NCBI GenBank assembly: GCA_035480575.1
Contig: DATIHR010000015.1
Span: 1-17,878 of the forward strand
Source: PMNU01 sp035480575
GTDB taxonomy: Bacteria; Patescibacteriota; Saccharimonadia; Saccharimonadales; UBA4665
Direction: 5' to 3'
DNA: 17,878 nt
Position 1 is the first letter of the stretch. Each line of letters begins with the position of its first letter. Of this stretch, positions 1 through 7,388 are shown piece after piece. Below the pieces are notes generated by a model. It did no database searches and was not told the DNA's origin. It worked only from the letters and a program-made list of their open reading frames with translations. Both the position numbers and the translations under genes were made by a program.

Positions 1-398
1 GTAGGCGCAGGGCCTGGAGTGGGCGGCGGGGTAGGGGTGGGCGTTGGCGAGGGGCTGGGCGTAGGTGTAGGGGCGGTGGGGCCGGAATGGTTGGCAAAGG
101 TGGGCGTGCTCGTGGTAGAAGGTGTGTCTGTGGCTGTAGTCGTAGTGCTGGCGTCAGAAGAGTTATCCGTAGAAGCGCCCTGGACGCCCCCGAAAGTACC
201 TAGGTTTATTTCGTTGCCGCCGTTCGCGGCACTCATTTGTTTGGGTGCTGGGGTAGTGGGCGTTTTGTCCGAGCTATCGAAAACCAGCGCCAGTAATCCG
301 CCGCACAGTATTAAAGCAATAGCCGCAGCTGCGCTGCCCAGTATTTTGTACTTTAGGTGCCATTCACTAATTGCGGTAAGACGCCGCCGTCTTGGCAT
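1..398 (-). CDS. Pro/Thr-rich membrane-anchored exported protein, N-terminal part (runs off window)
   Basis: This is the N-terminal 132 or so residues of a minus-strand gene whose 3' end lies outside the window. The ATG at 396-398 is preceded by an AGGGAG-like Shine-Dalgarno (404-409) five nt away, which decides the start. The product opens with a basic stretch (MPRRRR), then one hydrophobic segment at about residues 18-40 (signal anchor), then a long low-complexity region rich in Ser, Thr, Asn and Gly. It ends, at the window edge, in an almost pure Pro-Thr/Ser linker (repeated PTP, PSP, PPP). Such linkers in bacterial surface proteins separate a membrane anchor from an extracellular domain, but that domain is not visible, so no function can be given. 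The strong GT-rich skew of bases 1-120 on the plus strand is simply this linker read backwards. The nearest neighbour, 49 nt upstream on the same strand, is a DUF6624-like gene with its own promoter. Confidence 0.8.
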   Translation of the reverse strand, partial: MPRRRRLTAISEWHLKYKILGSAAAAIALILCGGLLALVFDSSDKTPTTPAPKQMSAANGGNEINLGTFGGVQGASTDNSSDASTTTTATDTPSTTSTPTFANHSGPTAPTPTPSPSPTPTPTPPPTPGPAP

Positions 399-447
399 AC
401 AAACTCCCTGAAGGTTCCTTATATAACAATAATGCCAACCACAAGCG

Positions 448-972
448 CTATTGTCCAGTCTTGCCGGGTTCGCTACTGTGTTTTTTTGGCCGGTACAGTT
501 CTATCATACTCGCTTTATACACGGCAAAGGGTTGCAAATCCATCTCGGCCCGGCGTATGTCGAGATTGCGCTCATCTTCTATAGGGTATGGCCCAAAACT
601 CAGGCCTGTTTCTTCGAACTGTGTGCCGTACTTCTGTGGTTTGCCCTCGTTAATGAGTATGCGGTCTTCCAAAAAAGCGATATTGGCCTTATCTATCTCG
701 CCGTCCGGCAAGTTATGCATGAGGGCTAGGCAACGTTTTTGGAACTCTACGTCATGCGCATGGTGCACAATCAGCCAGGCGGCCTGCGAAGCAGTGGCGC
801 CGACACTGGATATGGTGGGCCAGCCATCTTGCTCGACAACCTTTTTTAGGTATTTTTCGTTGTCGGTATCAATAGATGGCTTCCAATGGAACGCGCTCTT
901 GCGGGTCTTCTCGCGCATTTTTACGTCGCGTTCAGCACGCTTTATTAGTTCTGGCCCGGTGTGTTCGTTCAT
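448..972 (-). CDS. DUF6624-like protein
   Basis: A 174-residue soluble protein with no signal peptide or membrane segment. Its core resembles the DUF6624 family as I know it: GWPT at 50-53, the AWLIVHHA block at 65-72, FQKRCL at 77-82, LEDRI at 101-105, EGKPQKYGTQF at 109-119 and PIED at 130-133 followed by the RR pair at 140-141. The family has no established biochemical role that I know of. The start ATG has a -10-like hexamer (TATCCT, 980-985) seven nt upstream and no Shine-Dalgarno, so a leaderless transcript is likely. Family assignment is from motif recall, not a search; existence as a real gene is well supported by the absence of any better frame. Confidence 0.85.
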   Translation of the reverse strand: MNEHTGPELIKRAERDVKMREKTRKSAFHWKPSIDTDNEKYLKKVVEQDGWPTISSVGATASQAAWLIVHHAHDVEFQKRCLALMHNLPDGEIDKANIAFLEDRILINEGKPQKYGTQFEETGLSFGPYPIEDERNLDIRRAEMDLQPFAVYKASMIELYRPKKHSSEPGKTGQ

Positions 973-1018
973 ACCTACTAGGATACTGATTTAGCGTTGG
1001 TTAGCAAGGACATCCGCC

Positions 1019-1108
1019 CTAAGCCTTACCGCGGTCCGGTGAAATAAACTGCTTAGCAAGCTCGTGCAACTTTTGGGATTCGTATGAGTAGTTGGGGTTG
1101 TCGATCAT
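1019..1108 (-). CDS. Possible 29-residue small protein
   Basis: A short minus-strand ORF (ATG at 1106-1108, TAG at 1019-1021) begins MIDNPNYSYESQKLHELAK and ends SPDRGKA. It is hydrophilic, could form a short helix, has no signal peptide and matches no family I recognise. Support comes from its promoter layout, which is the same as that of the larger genes here: a TACACT hexamer (1115-1120) six nt before the ATG and no Shine-Dalgarno. A perfect inverted repeat lies just upstream of that hexamer. It may also be the remnant of a longer gene or chance. I am unsure that it is translated. Confidence 0.4.
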   Translation of the reverse strand: MIDNPNYSYESQKLHELAKQFISPDRGKA

Positions 1109-1122
1109 AGTTTTAGTGTATG

Positions 1123-1138
1123 ACTTACAGGTGTAAGT
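1123..1138. promoter_or_regulatory. Perfect inverted repeat at the small-ORF promoter (operator candidate)
   Basis: ACTTACA and TGTAAGT (1123-1129 and 1132-1138) are exact inverted copies separated by GG. The element lies two bases upstream of the TACACT -10-like hexamer of the 29-residue ORF, in the position of the -35/-10 spacer, where a bound repressor would block transcription. The regulator is unknown. Confidence 0.45.
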
Positions 1139-1164
1139 GGCAGTAAGATAGCTAACGTTACCGG

Positions 1165-1260
1165 TCATTCCGGACTAAACCCCGAATCTCGCCTCCGTCA
1201 TCCCGGACTCGATCCGGGATCCAACTCCGTCATTCCGGCCCCCGAGCCGGAATCCAGTCA
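1165..1260. repeat. REP-like palindromic repeat cluster (three units)
   Basis: Three tandem units each begin GTCAT(T/C)CCGG. The middle unit (1197-1222) holds an exact 8-bp stem, ATCCCGGA (1200-1207) and TCCGGGAT (1213-1220), with a 5-nt loop. The right unit holds ATTCCGGC (1232-1239) and GCCGGAAT (1246-1253) with a 6-nt loop. The left unit (1165-1190) is a decayed version with an imperfect stem. The form matches intergenic REP elements of the 'GTCATCCCGGA...TCCGGGATCC' type known from many bacteria. It lies in the only long gene-free stretch of the window. Confidence 0.75.
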
Positions 1261-1280
1261 ATACATCCTTCCTTTTTCCT

Positions 1281-1400
1281 GCATCACCCAAACCTCTGGC
1301 TATGCCAGTGGATACAATGTTCCTTTTTGTACCGACAAAAAAGTAACCAAAAAAGCTCTCGGTACGCATCACCAACTCGATTGCTGGAGCTGAGTACCGA
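1281..1400. repeat. Structured non-coding segment with inverted repeats
   Basis: Next to the REP cluster lies a near-palindrome at 1319-1347 (GTTCCTTTTTGT, then ACAAAAAAGTAAC), a GGC-tat-GCC hairpin near 1298-1306, an inverted pair TCGGTAC/GTACCGA (1359-1365 and 1394-1400), and the direct repeat GCATCACC at 1281-1288 and 1366-1373. There is no convincing ORF. It looks like part of a dispersed non-coding repeat or a decayed small mobile element; its boundaries cannot be set from one copy. Confidence 0.4.
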
Positions 1401-1441
1401 ACCCAAGGCGTGGGCTGGTGTCGGAAAATGTTTTTATATTG

Positions 1442-1447
1442 TATAGT
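1442..1447 (+). promoter_or_regulatory. -10-like hexamer TATAGT, 7 nt before ATG 1455
   Basis: TATAGT is followed by ATTTGCG and then the ATG, with no Shine-Dalgarno. This matches the leaderless start layout of many genes in the window and is the reason for choosing ATG 1455 over the in-frame ATG at 1410. Confidence 0.6.
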
Positions 1448-1454
1448 ATTTGCG

Positions 1455-2189
1455 ATGACAAAGCCGGATATAACACCTCGCTATTACGAGCAGGGGTTTG
1501 ATGAAGTTGTCGCCAGCCTTAGGAACGACGTTTTGCCGGATGGGGCCGAGCGTATTGCAGAGACGCCGGATTTCAGGGTGTTTAAAATCCAGCATACTGT
1601 TGGGCCGCTCATTGTGCGAGTATCAACGCCAGACCAATATCGCGACGATGGCCTTACCTCCCGTCAGGGGACGATTAAGCGTATCCGCGCCCTAGAAGCT
1701 GGCCGCGGATTACCCCATTACGAGCAAGTACACACGCACAATACTACAGACGAGGCAATTGTAACCCACGAGGCACTGGGCGACGAATTGCGTAAACTGC
1801 CGCTTGCTACGGTTTTGGGTATCACCCGCGAGGAATTACAAGATATGGCAGCGGCTACCAAGCTGCCTAATGCTAGTCGCCTTAGTATGGATAGCGATCC
1901 TGAAAATATTTTTTATGCACCGTGGGTCGGGCTGACGGCCGTAGATTATAGCTTGAGGAAGCCGCGCGAGGAAAATATTCCGGTTAACGATTTTGGTTAT
2001 ATTTTGCAAGGCATCGGCGGGAATATTATTGATGACAGCTCACATCCGGAACTAGCGGCAGCGTGGTTGCGTGTATACGAAGAAGGCTTGAGAATACTAC
2101 GCGACGACGGTGTTGAGCCGTACAATCTACATCGCGACTTCGAGAACTATCACAACTTGTTGCAGTGGCAGGCGAGAGACGCCCTGTAG
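1455..2189 (+). CDS. Hypothetical protein, possible kinase-fold (APH-like)
   Basis: A 244-residue soluble protein. I chose ATG 1455 (MTKPDITPRYYEQ) because TATAGT lies seven nt upstream; an in-frame ATG at 1410 would put the promoter inside the gene. The segment DSDPENIFYAPWVGLTAVDYSL (about residues 146-167) resembles the catalytic and metal-binding region of aminoglycoside phosphotransferase/choline kinase folds, with D-x-D-P-x-N as the counterpart of H-x-D-x(2)-x-x-N and VDYS as the DFG-like part. The segment PLIVRVS near 52-58 could be the beta-3 strand, but with Arg in place of the usual Lys, so it may be a pseudokinase. Similarity is weak and by eye only. It converges on ligD, whose stop is five nt beyond its own. 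Confidence 0.7.
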   Translation: MTKPDITPRYYEQGFDEVVASLRNDVLPDGAERIAETPDFRVFKIQHTVGPLIVRVSTPDQYRDDGLTSRQGTIKRIRALEAGRGLPHYEQVHTHNTTDEAIVTHEALGDELRKLPLATVLGITREELQDMAAATKLPNASRLSMDSDPENIFYAPWVGLTAVDYSLRKPREENIPVNDFGYILQGIGGNIIDDSSHPELAAAWLRVYEEGLRILRDDGVEPYNLHRDFENYHNLLQWQARDAL

Positions 2190-2194
2190 TAGCG

Positions 2195-4621
2195 CTATTT
2201 TTCTATATGTTTCAGGATACTGGGCAGGTGGATACCTTTGCCAAGCACAGGCTTCCAGAGGTCGCCGGTTTGGGCTAAACGGCGCTTGGCGTTTTTAATG
2301 GTAAAGTCGGTGGGCCGTAAGCCTAGTTCTACCTCGTTCCACAATAAGGGCATGGATACAGAGGCGTCGGGGGTGGGGCGTACCGAATAGGGAGCGGCCA
2401 GGGTTTGGCCTGCGCGGTTTTGTAAGAAGTCTATATAAATTTTGTGTTTTCGTTTTTCGGGCATGCGCTCCACGCTGGTTAGTTTTGGCTCGCGCTTGTT
2501 AACCTCCAGGGCAATTAAATGGGCAACGTTTTTGGCTTGTTCGTGGCTGTATTTGGCACCCAAGGGGATAAAAATGTGCAAGCCGGTTTTGCCGGAAGTT
2601 TTTGGGTAGGCCGGAATATGCCATTCGTCGCACACTTGCTTAACGGTTTGGGCTACGGTAATGACTTTGTCGAAGGTAACCCCTTCGGGGTCTAGGTCTA
2701 TAACGGCCCAATCCGGCTTGTCTAGGTGCGGCAGCCGCGAGTTCCAGGGGTTAATTTCTATACAGCCCAGCTGCACCATGTACAGGAGGGTTTGTAGGTC
2801 GTGGCCTTTAATCCAGCGCAGGTGGGCGTTATTTGACTCCGAAAAAATATCTACATGCGGCACCCATTCGGGTAAATGCTCGTTATTTTTTTGGTAAAAC
2901 GATGATCCCGTTGTGCCATTGGGCATGCGATTGAGCGAGCATGGCCGGTCGTTTATATACGGCAATATATATTCGGCGACCGATTTGTAGTACTTGATAA
3001 GGTCGCCCTTAGTGTATTTGTGCCGTGGGAAAAAGACTTTGTCTAGGTGGGTGAGTTCTAGTGAGGAGGGGCTGGAGTCCGCCCCTTTATGTGGGGTTTC
3101 TTTGCGTACTGCTTTGGGTGACTTGTCGGGGCGCATGCCCTCGAACTTGGGGTGGCGCATGTAGCCCTCCTCGGTCCATTCGCTAAAGCTCATTTCGCAT
3201 ACTAATGTGGGCGTAACCCAGTGTACGGGTGCATTAGGTTTTGGTTTAACCGCAAACGGGGTAGTAGGCTGTTCAAGCTTTTGCAGGGCGGCGAGCAGGG
3301 CTTTACGTTCGTTGTCGGCAATGCCGCCGCCGGAATGGCCGACACATACGAATTGCCCCTTGTCGTATACGCCAACCAGCAGCGAACCTAGGTATGTGCG
3401 CCCGCCGCGTGGTTCGGTGTAACCGCCAATAACAACCTCTTGCCGCTGGCCAGTTTTAATTTTAAGCCATGTATTACCACGGATGCCCTCGCGATATACA
3501 GCGTTTTTGTGTTTGGCGACGATTCCCTCTAGTCCCTGCTGTTTGGCAAGGCTAAATAGTTTTTCGCCGTCGGCTTCCACATGGTCGCTATAGTAGAGCG
3601 TACTGCTCTTGGGCAGTACGCGTTTCAGGATCTTTTTTCGCTCTAGTAAGGGCATGGTTCGCAAGTCGCGGCCATCGCACCACAGGATGTCGAACGCGTA
3701 GTAGCGAAGTTCGCCAGTCTGATTCGTTTGCCAGCCTTGCAGCCATTCAAAGTGCGGTTTGCCGTCTTTATCCACGGCAACAATTTCACCATCTAGGATG
3801 ACATTATGATGCAGATCACGGAGTGCTTCAGAAACAGGTGTATAGCGTTTAGAAAAATCGAGACCATTTCGCGAGTATAATGCTATGTCATCTTTGTGTT
3901 TGCTTGCGATTGCCCGATACCCGTCCCACTTCAGCTCAAAAAGCCAGTCGTTGTGACTAAAGGGCTTGTCGAACAACAAACAAAGCATGGGTGTAACATG
4001 CCAGGGCTTGGCGATTTTGGGGTATTGTTCAAGGCTGGGCAGTTTGCCGGGCGCGCCTAGGTCGTCTACCTTTTGGTGGCTTTTTATGGACTCGTCGTTT
4101 TTGGTAATATCTACGCTTTCAGTGGCATAGGCATCGCCTTTTTTAACGAGCAGCCAGGCATGTTCCTCTTTTGCATTGGGTATTTTAATAAGGGCAAATT
4201 CACCGCGTAGTTTTTTGCCGTGCAATACAAAAGTAAGGTGGCCAGCTTTTAGCTCTTTACGCAGCGTAGCCTGGTTGTTGTCTGACTCTGCTCGTGGCTC
4301 GTACCAGCCTTCGTCCCAAATAATGACGTTGCCGGCACCGTAATTACCTTCTGGGATGACACCTTCGAACTTGCGGTAGTCGTACGGATGATCCTCTGTT
4401 TGTATGGCCAAGTGATGGTCGTGCGGGTTTAGGCTGGGGCCTTTGGGTACTGCCCAACTTTTAAGTACACCATCAATTTCCAGGCGAAAGTCATAATGCA
4501 GGGCGGTGGCGTGATGTTCTTGTACGACAAACGATAATTTTTTATGTTTTTTGGCCGCGCCGCCCTCTGGCTCTGGAGTGGCGCCAAAATGCCGTTTTTT
4601 AAAGTAATCTTTTAGCCCCAC
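2195..4621 (-). CDS. ligD: Multifunctional NHEJ DNA ligase LigD (PE-LIG-POL)
   Basis: ATP-dependent ligase/polymerase/3'-phosphoesterase that processes and seals DNA double-strand breaks held by Ku. I use GTG 4621 as start (808 residues, VGLKDYFKKRHF), since the family usually begins just before this GL-x-x-Y motif; an earlier GTG at 4666 would overlap ku. The phosphoesterase domain comes first, with its metal ligands intact: H36, H42, D44, R46, H78 and Y82. The ligase follows (about 220-465) with the adenylated lysine K231 in ELKWDGYR, GIVAKH near 366-371 and WLKIK near 385-389. The polymerase is last (about 520-800) with D642, D644 (DLDP) and D731 (YIDF), plus TSGKTGLHIF. All three active sites look functional. 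It sits 16 nt behind ku, so the two are surely co-transcribed. Confidence 0.97.
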   Translation of the reverse strand: MGLKDYFKKRHFGATPEPEGGAAKKHKKLSFVVQEHHATALHYDFRLEIDGVLKSWAVPKGPSLNPHDHHLAIQTEDHPYDYRKFEGVIPEGNYGAGNVIIWDEGWYEPRAESDNNQATLRKELKAGHLTFVLHGKKLRGEFALIKIPNAKEEHAWLLVKKGDAYATESVDITKNDESIKSHQKVDDLGAPGKLPSLEQYPKIAKPWHVTPMLCLLFDKPFSHNDWLFELKWDGYRAIASKHKDDIALYSRNGLDFSKRYTPVSEALRDLHHNVILDGEIVAVDKDGKPHFEWLQGWQTNQTGELRYYAFDILWCDGRDLRTMPLLERKKILKRVLPKSSTLYYSDHVEADGEKLFSLAKQQGLEGIVAKHKNAVYREGIRGNTWLKIKTGQRQEVVIGGYTEPRGGRTYLGSLLVGVYDKGQFVCVGHSGGGIADNERKALLAALQKLEQPTTPFAVKPKPNAPVHWVTPTLVCEMSFSEWTEEGYMRHPKFEGMRPDKSPKAVRKETPHKGADSSPSSLELTHLDKVFFPRHKYTKGDLIKYYKSVAEYILPYINDRPCSLNRMPNGTTGSSFYQKNNEHLPEWVPHVDIFSESNNAHLRWIKGHDLQTLLYMVQLGCIEINPWNSRLPHLDKPDWAVIDLDPEGVTFDKVITVAQTVKQVCDEWHIPAYPKTSGKTGLHIFIPLGAKYSHEQAKNVAHLIALEVNKREPKLTSVERMPEKRKHKIYIDFLQNRAGQTLAAPYSVRPTPDASVSMPLLWNEVELGLRPTDFTIKNAKRRLAQTGDLWKPVLGKGIHLPSILKHIEK

Positions 4622-4637
4622 TCGCTGCAACCCTTGC

Positions 4638-5402
4638 CTATTCCTTAAGGCTGGCCTTAAGCGCACTCATAATATCTGCGGCATCGGTCTGTTCGGGTGC
4701 CTTGGCATGTGCCTTTGGCTTGTGACCTTTCGTTTTGGCTTTAATGAGTTCTTCAAGCTCTTCGGTGTATGTGTCGTGTAAGTCTTCGGCAATGAATGGT
4801 TTCGTCTCTTGTTTAATGAGTTTTACGGCCATTTCTAGTTCTTTGTCGGTAATGTCTTTGCTGGCCGGCAGTTGCAATTGGCCCGGATCACGGAGGTCTG
4901 TTGGGTAACGCATTTGCACTAATACTAAGGCGCGGCCGAAGGGTTTAATGACGGCAATATGCTCGCGTTGGTGGAGTACAAACTTGGCAACAGCTAGCTT
5001 TTTGGATTGTTCCAGAGCGGTGCGCAGCAGCACATACGCTTTTTCGCCACCTTTTACGACCTCTAGATAATACGGCTTTTCGTAGTAGCGAATGTCCATG
5101 CTCGCTTCGTCTATAAATTGCTGGATGTCTATGGTTTGCGTTTTTTTAGTATCTAGTTCCTCTAGCTCTTTTTGGGACAGCACAATGTAATCGCCGTCTT
5201 TGTATTCATAGCCTTTTACGATGTCATCCCACGGGATTTCCTCGCCGTCTTTGCGGCAAATACGGGCGTAGCGGATAGGCGCGTGGTCGGTTTTATGCAG
5301 CATGTCTAGGTCGATGCCCTCGCGAGGATTGGTGCCACTAAATAAGCGCACCGGGATATTCACCAGCCCAAAACTAATCGATCCATTCCAAATAGGTCGC
5401 AT
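4638..5402 (-). CDS. ku: NHEJ DNA-end-binding protein Ku
   Basis: Bacterial Ku forms a homodimeric ring that threads onto broken DNA ends and recruits LigD. The 254-residue product is of normal family length. It begins MRPIWNGSISFGLVNIPVRL, the classic Ku opening, followed by ICRKDGEEI near 48-56, YYEKPYYLE near 106-114 and the conserved run LLRTALEQSKKLAVAKF near 125-141 with REHIAVIKP near 146-154. The tail (about 208-254) is Lys/Ala-rich and low in complexity, as in other bacterial Ku proteins where it contacts DNA and LigD. The ATG has TACAGT (5409-5414) six nt upstream and no Shine-Dalgarno, so the operon probably starts as a leaderless message. Confidence 0.97.
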   Translation of the reverse strand: MRPIWNGSISFGLVNIPVRLFSGTNPREGIDLDMLHKTDHAPIRYARICRKDGEEIPWDDIVKGYEYKDGDYIVLSQKELEELDTKKTQTIDIQQFIDEASMDIRYYEKPYYLEVVKGGEKAYVLLRTALEQSKKLAVAKFVLHQREHIAVIKPFGRALVLVQMRYPTDLRDPGQLQLPASKDITDKELEMAVKLIKQETKPFIAEDLHDTYTEELEELIKAKTKGHKPKAHAKAPEQTDAADIMSALKASLKE

Positions 5403-5408
5403 ACACTT

Positions 5409-5414
5409 ACTGTA
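5409..5414 (-). promoter_or_regulatory. -10-like hexamer TACAGT of the ku-ligD operon
   Basis: TACAGT on the minus strand is followed by AAGTGT and the ku ATG. No ribosome binding site or clear -35 is present; the likely reading is a leaderless promoter. Confidence 0.5.
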
Positions 5415-5467
5415 CTACGCTCTACCGAACAAATAAATGCACTCTTTTCCTCTCTACGGTGGGGACT

Positions 5468-6043
5468 CTATGAATGGGTACCGACTGAGGCATAAGGCAC
5501 GTACAGATCATCCAAAGCCGCAGTGCCCACGCTGTGCACGAAGGCAAAGGCGGCGTTTAGGGCTTCGACAGTTGCCAGGCCCGCTACTGAATGTTCGCTA
5601 TGGGTGCCAATATCACCTTGTCCTCTGCCGATAGGTTTCAGAACACCCTCGGTATCGCCCCACTGTATGTCGAATTCTGTTGGCAAAAGCAATCCGGCGG
5701 CGGAGCGTGGTATTGCTCCATTCGTGGAAGCAACGAGCCGTTCGTCAAGCGCGAACAGGGGAAAATATATGCCTGTGTGTACGCCGTTGTTACTTTTTTC
5801 TGGATACGCTTGAATTAAAAGAAAGGGGTCGAATTCACGCAAACGACCACTTGATATGTGCGCTTCGGTCGATTGTTGGCGTCGAATAACCAGGCGTGTT
5901 ATAAGCTTGTTATTGATAGTGGCCGGCTCCGCTAGGTACGCTTGCAATTGCATTTCGTTTGGGCTGCCGCCGCTCAGTATAAGCGCCTCTAGAGCATCGT
6001 GATTATTGACTAATGCTTCGGTAACTGGGCGATTTTTTGTCAT
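5468..6043 (-). CDS. Hypothetical protein, unrecognised
   Basis: A 191-residue soluble protein with no signal peptide, transmembrane segment or motif I recognise. It starts MTKNRPVTEALVNNHDALEA. Noticeable pieces are PFLLIQAYPEK near 93-103, TGIYFPLFALDERLVA near 110-125 and GRGQGDIGTHSEHSVAGL near 160-177. Its start is supported by TATACT (6051-6056) seven nt upstream. It lies upstream of ku on the same strand, but the 65-nt gap and the separate ku promoter make it a doubtful member of the repair operon. No function is proposed. Confidence 0.8.
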   Translation of the reverse strand: MTKNRPVTEALVNNHDALEALILSGGSPNEMQLQAYLAEPATINNKLITRLVIRRQQSTEAHISSGRLREFDPFLLIQAYPEKSNNGVHTGIYFPLFALDERLVASTNGAIPRSAAGLLLPTEFDIQWGDTEGVLKPIGRGQGDIGTHSEHSVAGLATVEALNAAFAFVHSVGTAALDDLYVPYASVGTHS

Positions 6044-6050
6044 GCACCAC

Positions 6051-6056
6051 AGTATA
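6051..6056 (-). promoter_or_regulatory. -10-like hexamer TATACT, 7 nt before ATG 6043
   Basis: On the minus strand TATACT is followed by GTGGTGC and ATG, with no Shine-Dalgarno. It belongs to the leaderless start class of this window. Confidence 0.6.
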
Positions 6057-6160
6057 ATATCTGGACTGCAATGAGTCTACGGCGCTAGCTGCTCTTTTTG
6101 AAGACGCGGTTGAGCACGTCGCTGCTAAATATTTGTGTTTACTTGCAAGGCGCTAGGTTT

Positions 6161-6183
6161 TTATAAAGCATGAGCTTTATAAT
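6161..6183 (+). promoter_or_regulatory. 22-bp perfect palindrome overlapping the -10 of the YHYH gene
   Basis: TTATAAAGC (6161-6169) and GCTTTATAA (6174-6182) are exact inverted copies with a 4-nt spacer, ATGA. The right arm contains most of the -10 hexamer TATAAT (6178-6183), so a protein bound here would occlude the promoter. A Shine-Dalgarno, TAAGGA (6194-6199), follows six nt before ATG 6206. This is an operator candidate; a transcription terminator is unlikely because no gene ends upstream on this strand and the stem is AT-rich. Confidence 0.6.
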
Positions 6184-6205
6184 GGCAGTAAAGTAAGGAT
6201 TTTCT

Positions 6206-7387
6206 ATGCCCGACGAAGACCCCAAAATGCCGCCCGCACCGGATAGTACCGATGCTACCGCTAAGGAGGCGACCCAGACGCCTGCGCCTAGCGAAGTAGC
6301 GCCTGCGGATATACAACCTATCGACATCAGCAAAGCCACGCCATCGTCGCTTAAAATTGTTCGGATCTTGCTAATAGGCATGGCGCTTATTGTGGTCGCG
6401 GCCGGTGGGTTTGTGTGGATGATGGTTAAAGACAACATACTTTCCAACAACCAAGACACATCATCTACAAGCACCACAAGCACGAACACCACTCCCTCTC
6501 CGCAGCCGCTAGCACAGTCGTCTTCCACACTAACACTCGATACCAAAAAGAATTATGGTAACGAATATGCCAGCGGATTGTTGCCAGTAGGCGATAGCAA
6601 GTACATTACAACCGGGGCCAAGAAAGGCTACATATACGCCTGCAATGCTAACTTCGTGTCTGCAGGGCAGGCAGGCGCACAGGTCCGCGGCCCATGGTTT
6701 ACGAATAACAACACCCAGTGGGATATCAATAAAAAAGCCGCCATTATGGGCAAGGTTACCTGGCAGCCAAGTATGTCTGTACAAATAAAAGACGGCAAGC
6801 GGATTATTACAACTAACGATTTACCTACCCACGCAACCGGCGTGTTCCCGGTTGCGAGCAGCGATCCGGCACGTGTGTACGACGCGAATCCCAATACCAT
6901 TAAAGCGCAATCGCTGACCTACTCACTCGCGGCTAGCCCGGCTAAAACCGATCCTAGCTGTATGGGTGGCGAGGTAGGTGTTATGCTTACGGGCGTTGCT
7001 TTGTTTGACGGCTTCGATGCCGGCGGGCGCGATGCCGGAGCCTGGGAAGTGCAAGACGGCTGCGATGGCCACCCGCAGAACGCGGGCGAATACCACTACC
7101 ACACGCTTAGCCGCTGCATAACCGATACGACCATCCAAACAGTCATTGGCTATGCGCTTGATGGGTTCCCCATAACCGGCCCCAAAGTAGGCACGAATAA
7201 TATGTTAACAACGGATGATCTAGACGAGTGCCATGGCATTACCAGCGAAATAATACTGGACGGTAAAAAGACGACTAGCTACCACTATGTCATGACGCAG
7301 GATTTTCCGTATTCGGTTAGCTGTTTTCGGGCAGCGGCCATTCGCGCGCCGGGCATACCAGAGAACGCTGGCGGCCCGCGACCCTAG
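6206..7387 (+). CDS. Membrane-anchored YHYH-domain protein
   Basis: A 393-residue type II membrane protein. Residues 1-50 are an acidic, Pro/Ala-rich cytoplasmic tail. Residues 51-75 form the membrane anchor (IVRILLIGMALIVVAAGGFV), and residues 80-110 are a Ser/Thr/Asn/Pro linker. The extracellular part carries the YHYH-domain hallmarks: GVALFDGFDAGGRDA at 263-277, DGCDGHPQNAGEYHYH at 284-299, GYALDGFPI at 315-323, DLDECHG at 338-344 and SYHYVMT near 358-364, with PYSVSCF near the end. The clustered His, Cys and Asp residues suggest metal binding, but the domain has no established activity that I know of. The start is set by TAAGGA six nt upstream. A palindrome over the -10 suggests repression. 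Its stop is one base from the stop of the converging lipoprotein gene. Confidence 0.9.
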   Translation: MPDEDPKMPPAPDSTDATAKEATQTPAPSEVAPADIQPIDISKATPSSLKIVRILLIGMALIVVAAGGFVWMMVKDNILSNNQDTSSTSTTSTNTTPSPQPLAQSSSTLTLDTKKNYGNEYASGLLPVGDSKYITTGAKKGYIYACNANFVSAGQAGAQVRGPWFTNNNTQWDINKKAAIMGKVTWQPSMSVQIKDGKRIITTNDLPTHATGVFPVASSDPARVYDANPNTIKAQSLTYSLAASPAKTDPSCMGGEVGVMLTGVALFDGFDAGGRDAGAWEVQDGCDGHPQNAGEYHYHTLSRCITDTTIQTVIGYALDGFPITGPKVGTNNMLTTDDLDECHGITSEIILDGKKTTSYHYVMTQDFPYSVSCFRAAAIRAPGIPENAGGPRP

Positions 7388-7388
7388 T

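Noticed and set aside
1..120. Tandem GT-rich repeat as a satellite or CRISPR-like array
   Set aside because: It is the Pro/Thr linker codons of the minus-strand gene, with no regular unit or spacer.
392..994. 200-codon plus-strand ORF opposite the DUF6624-like gene
   Set aside because: Its translation is rich in Ser, Cys and Arg with no family features, and the minus-strand frame has clear family motifs and a promoter-like start.
1175..1375. 66-codon minus-strand ORF across the REP cluster
   Set aside because: It is made of the palindromic repeats and the near-palindrome; codons follow the repeats and there is no start signal.
4622..4666. Upstream GTG (4666) as the ligD start
   Set aside because: It would overlap ku by 29 nt and add 15 basic residues not typical of the family; GTG 4621 gives the normal GL-x-x-Y opening.
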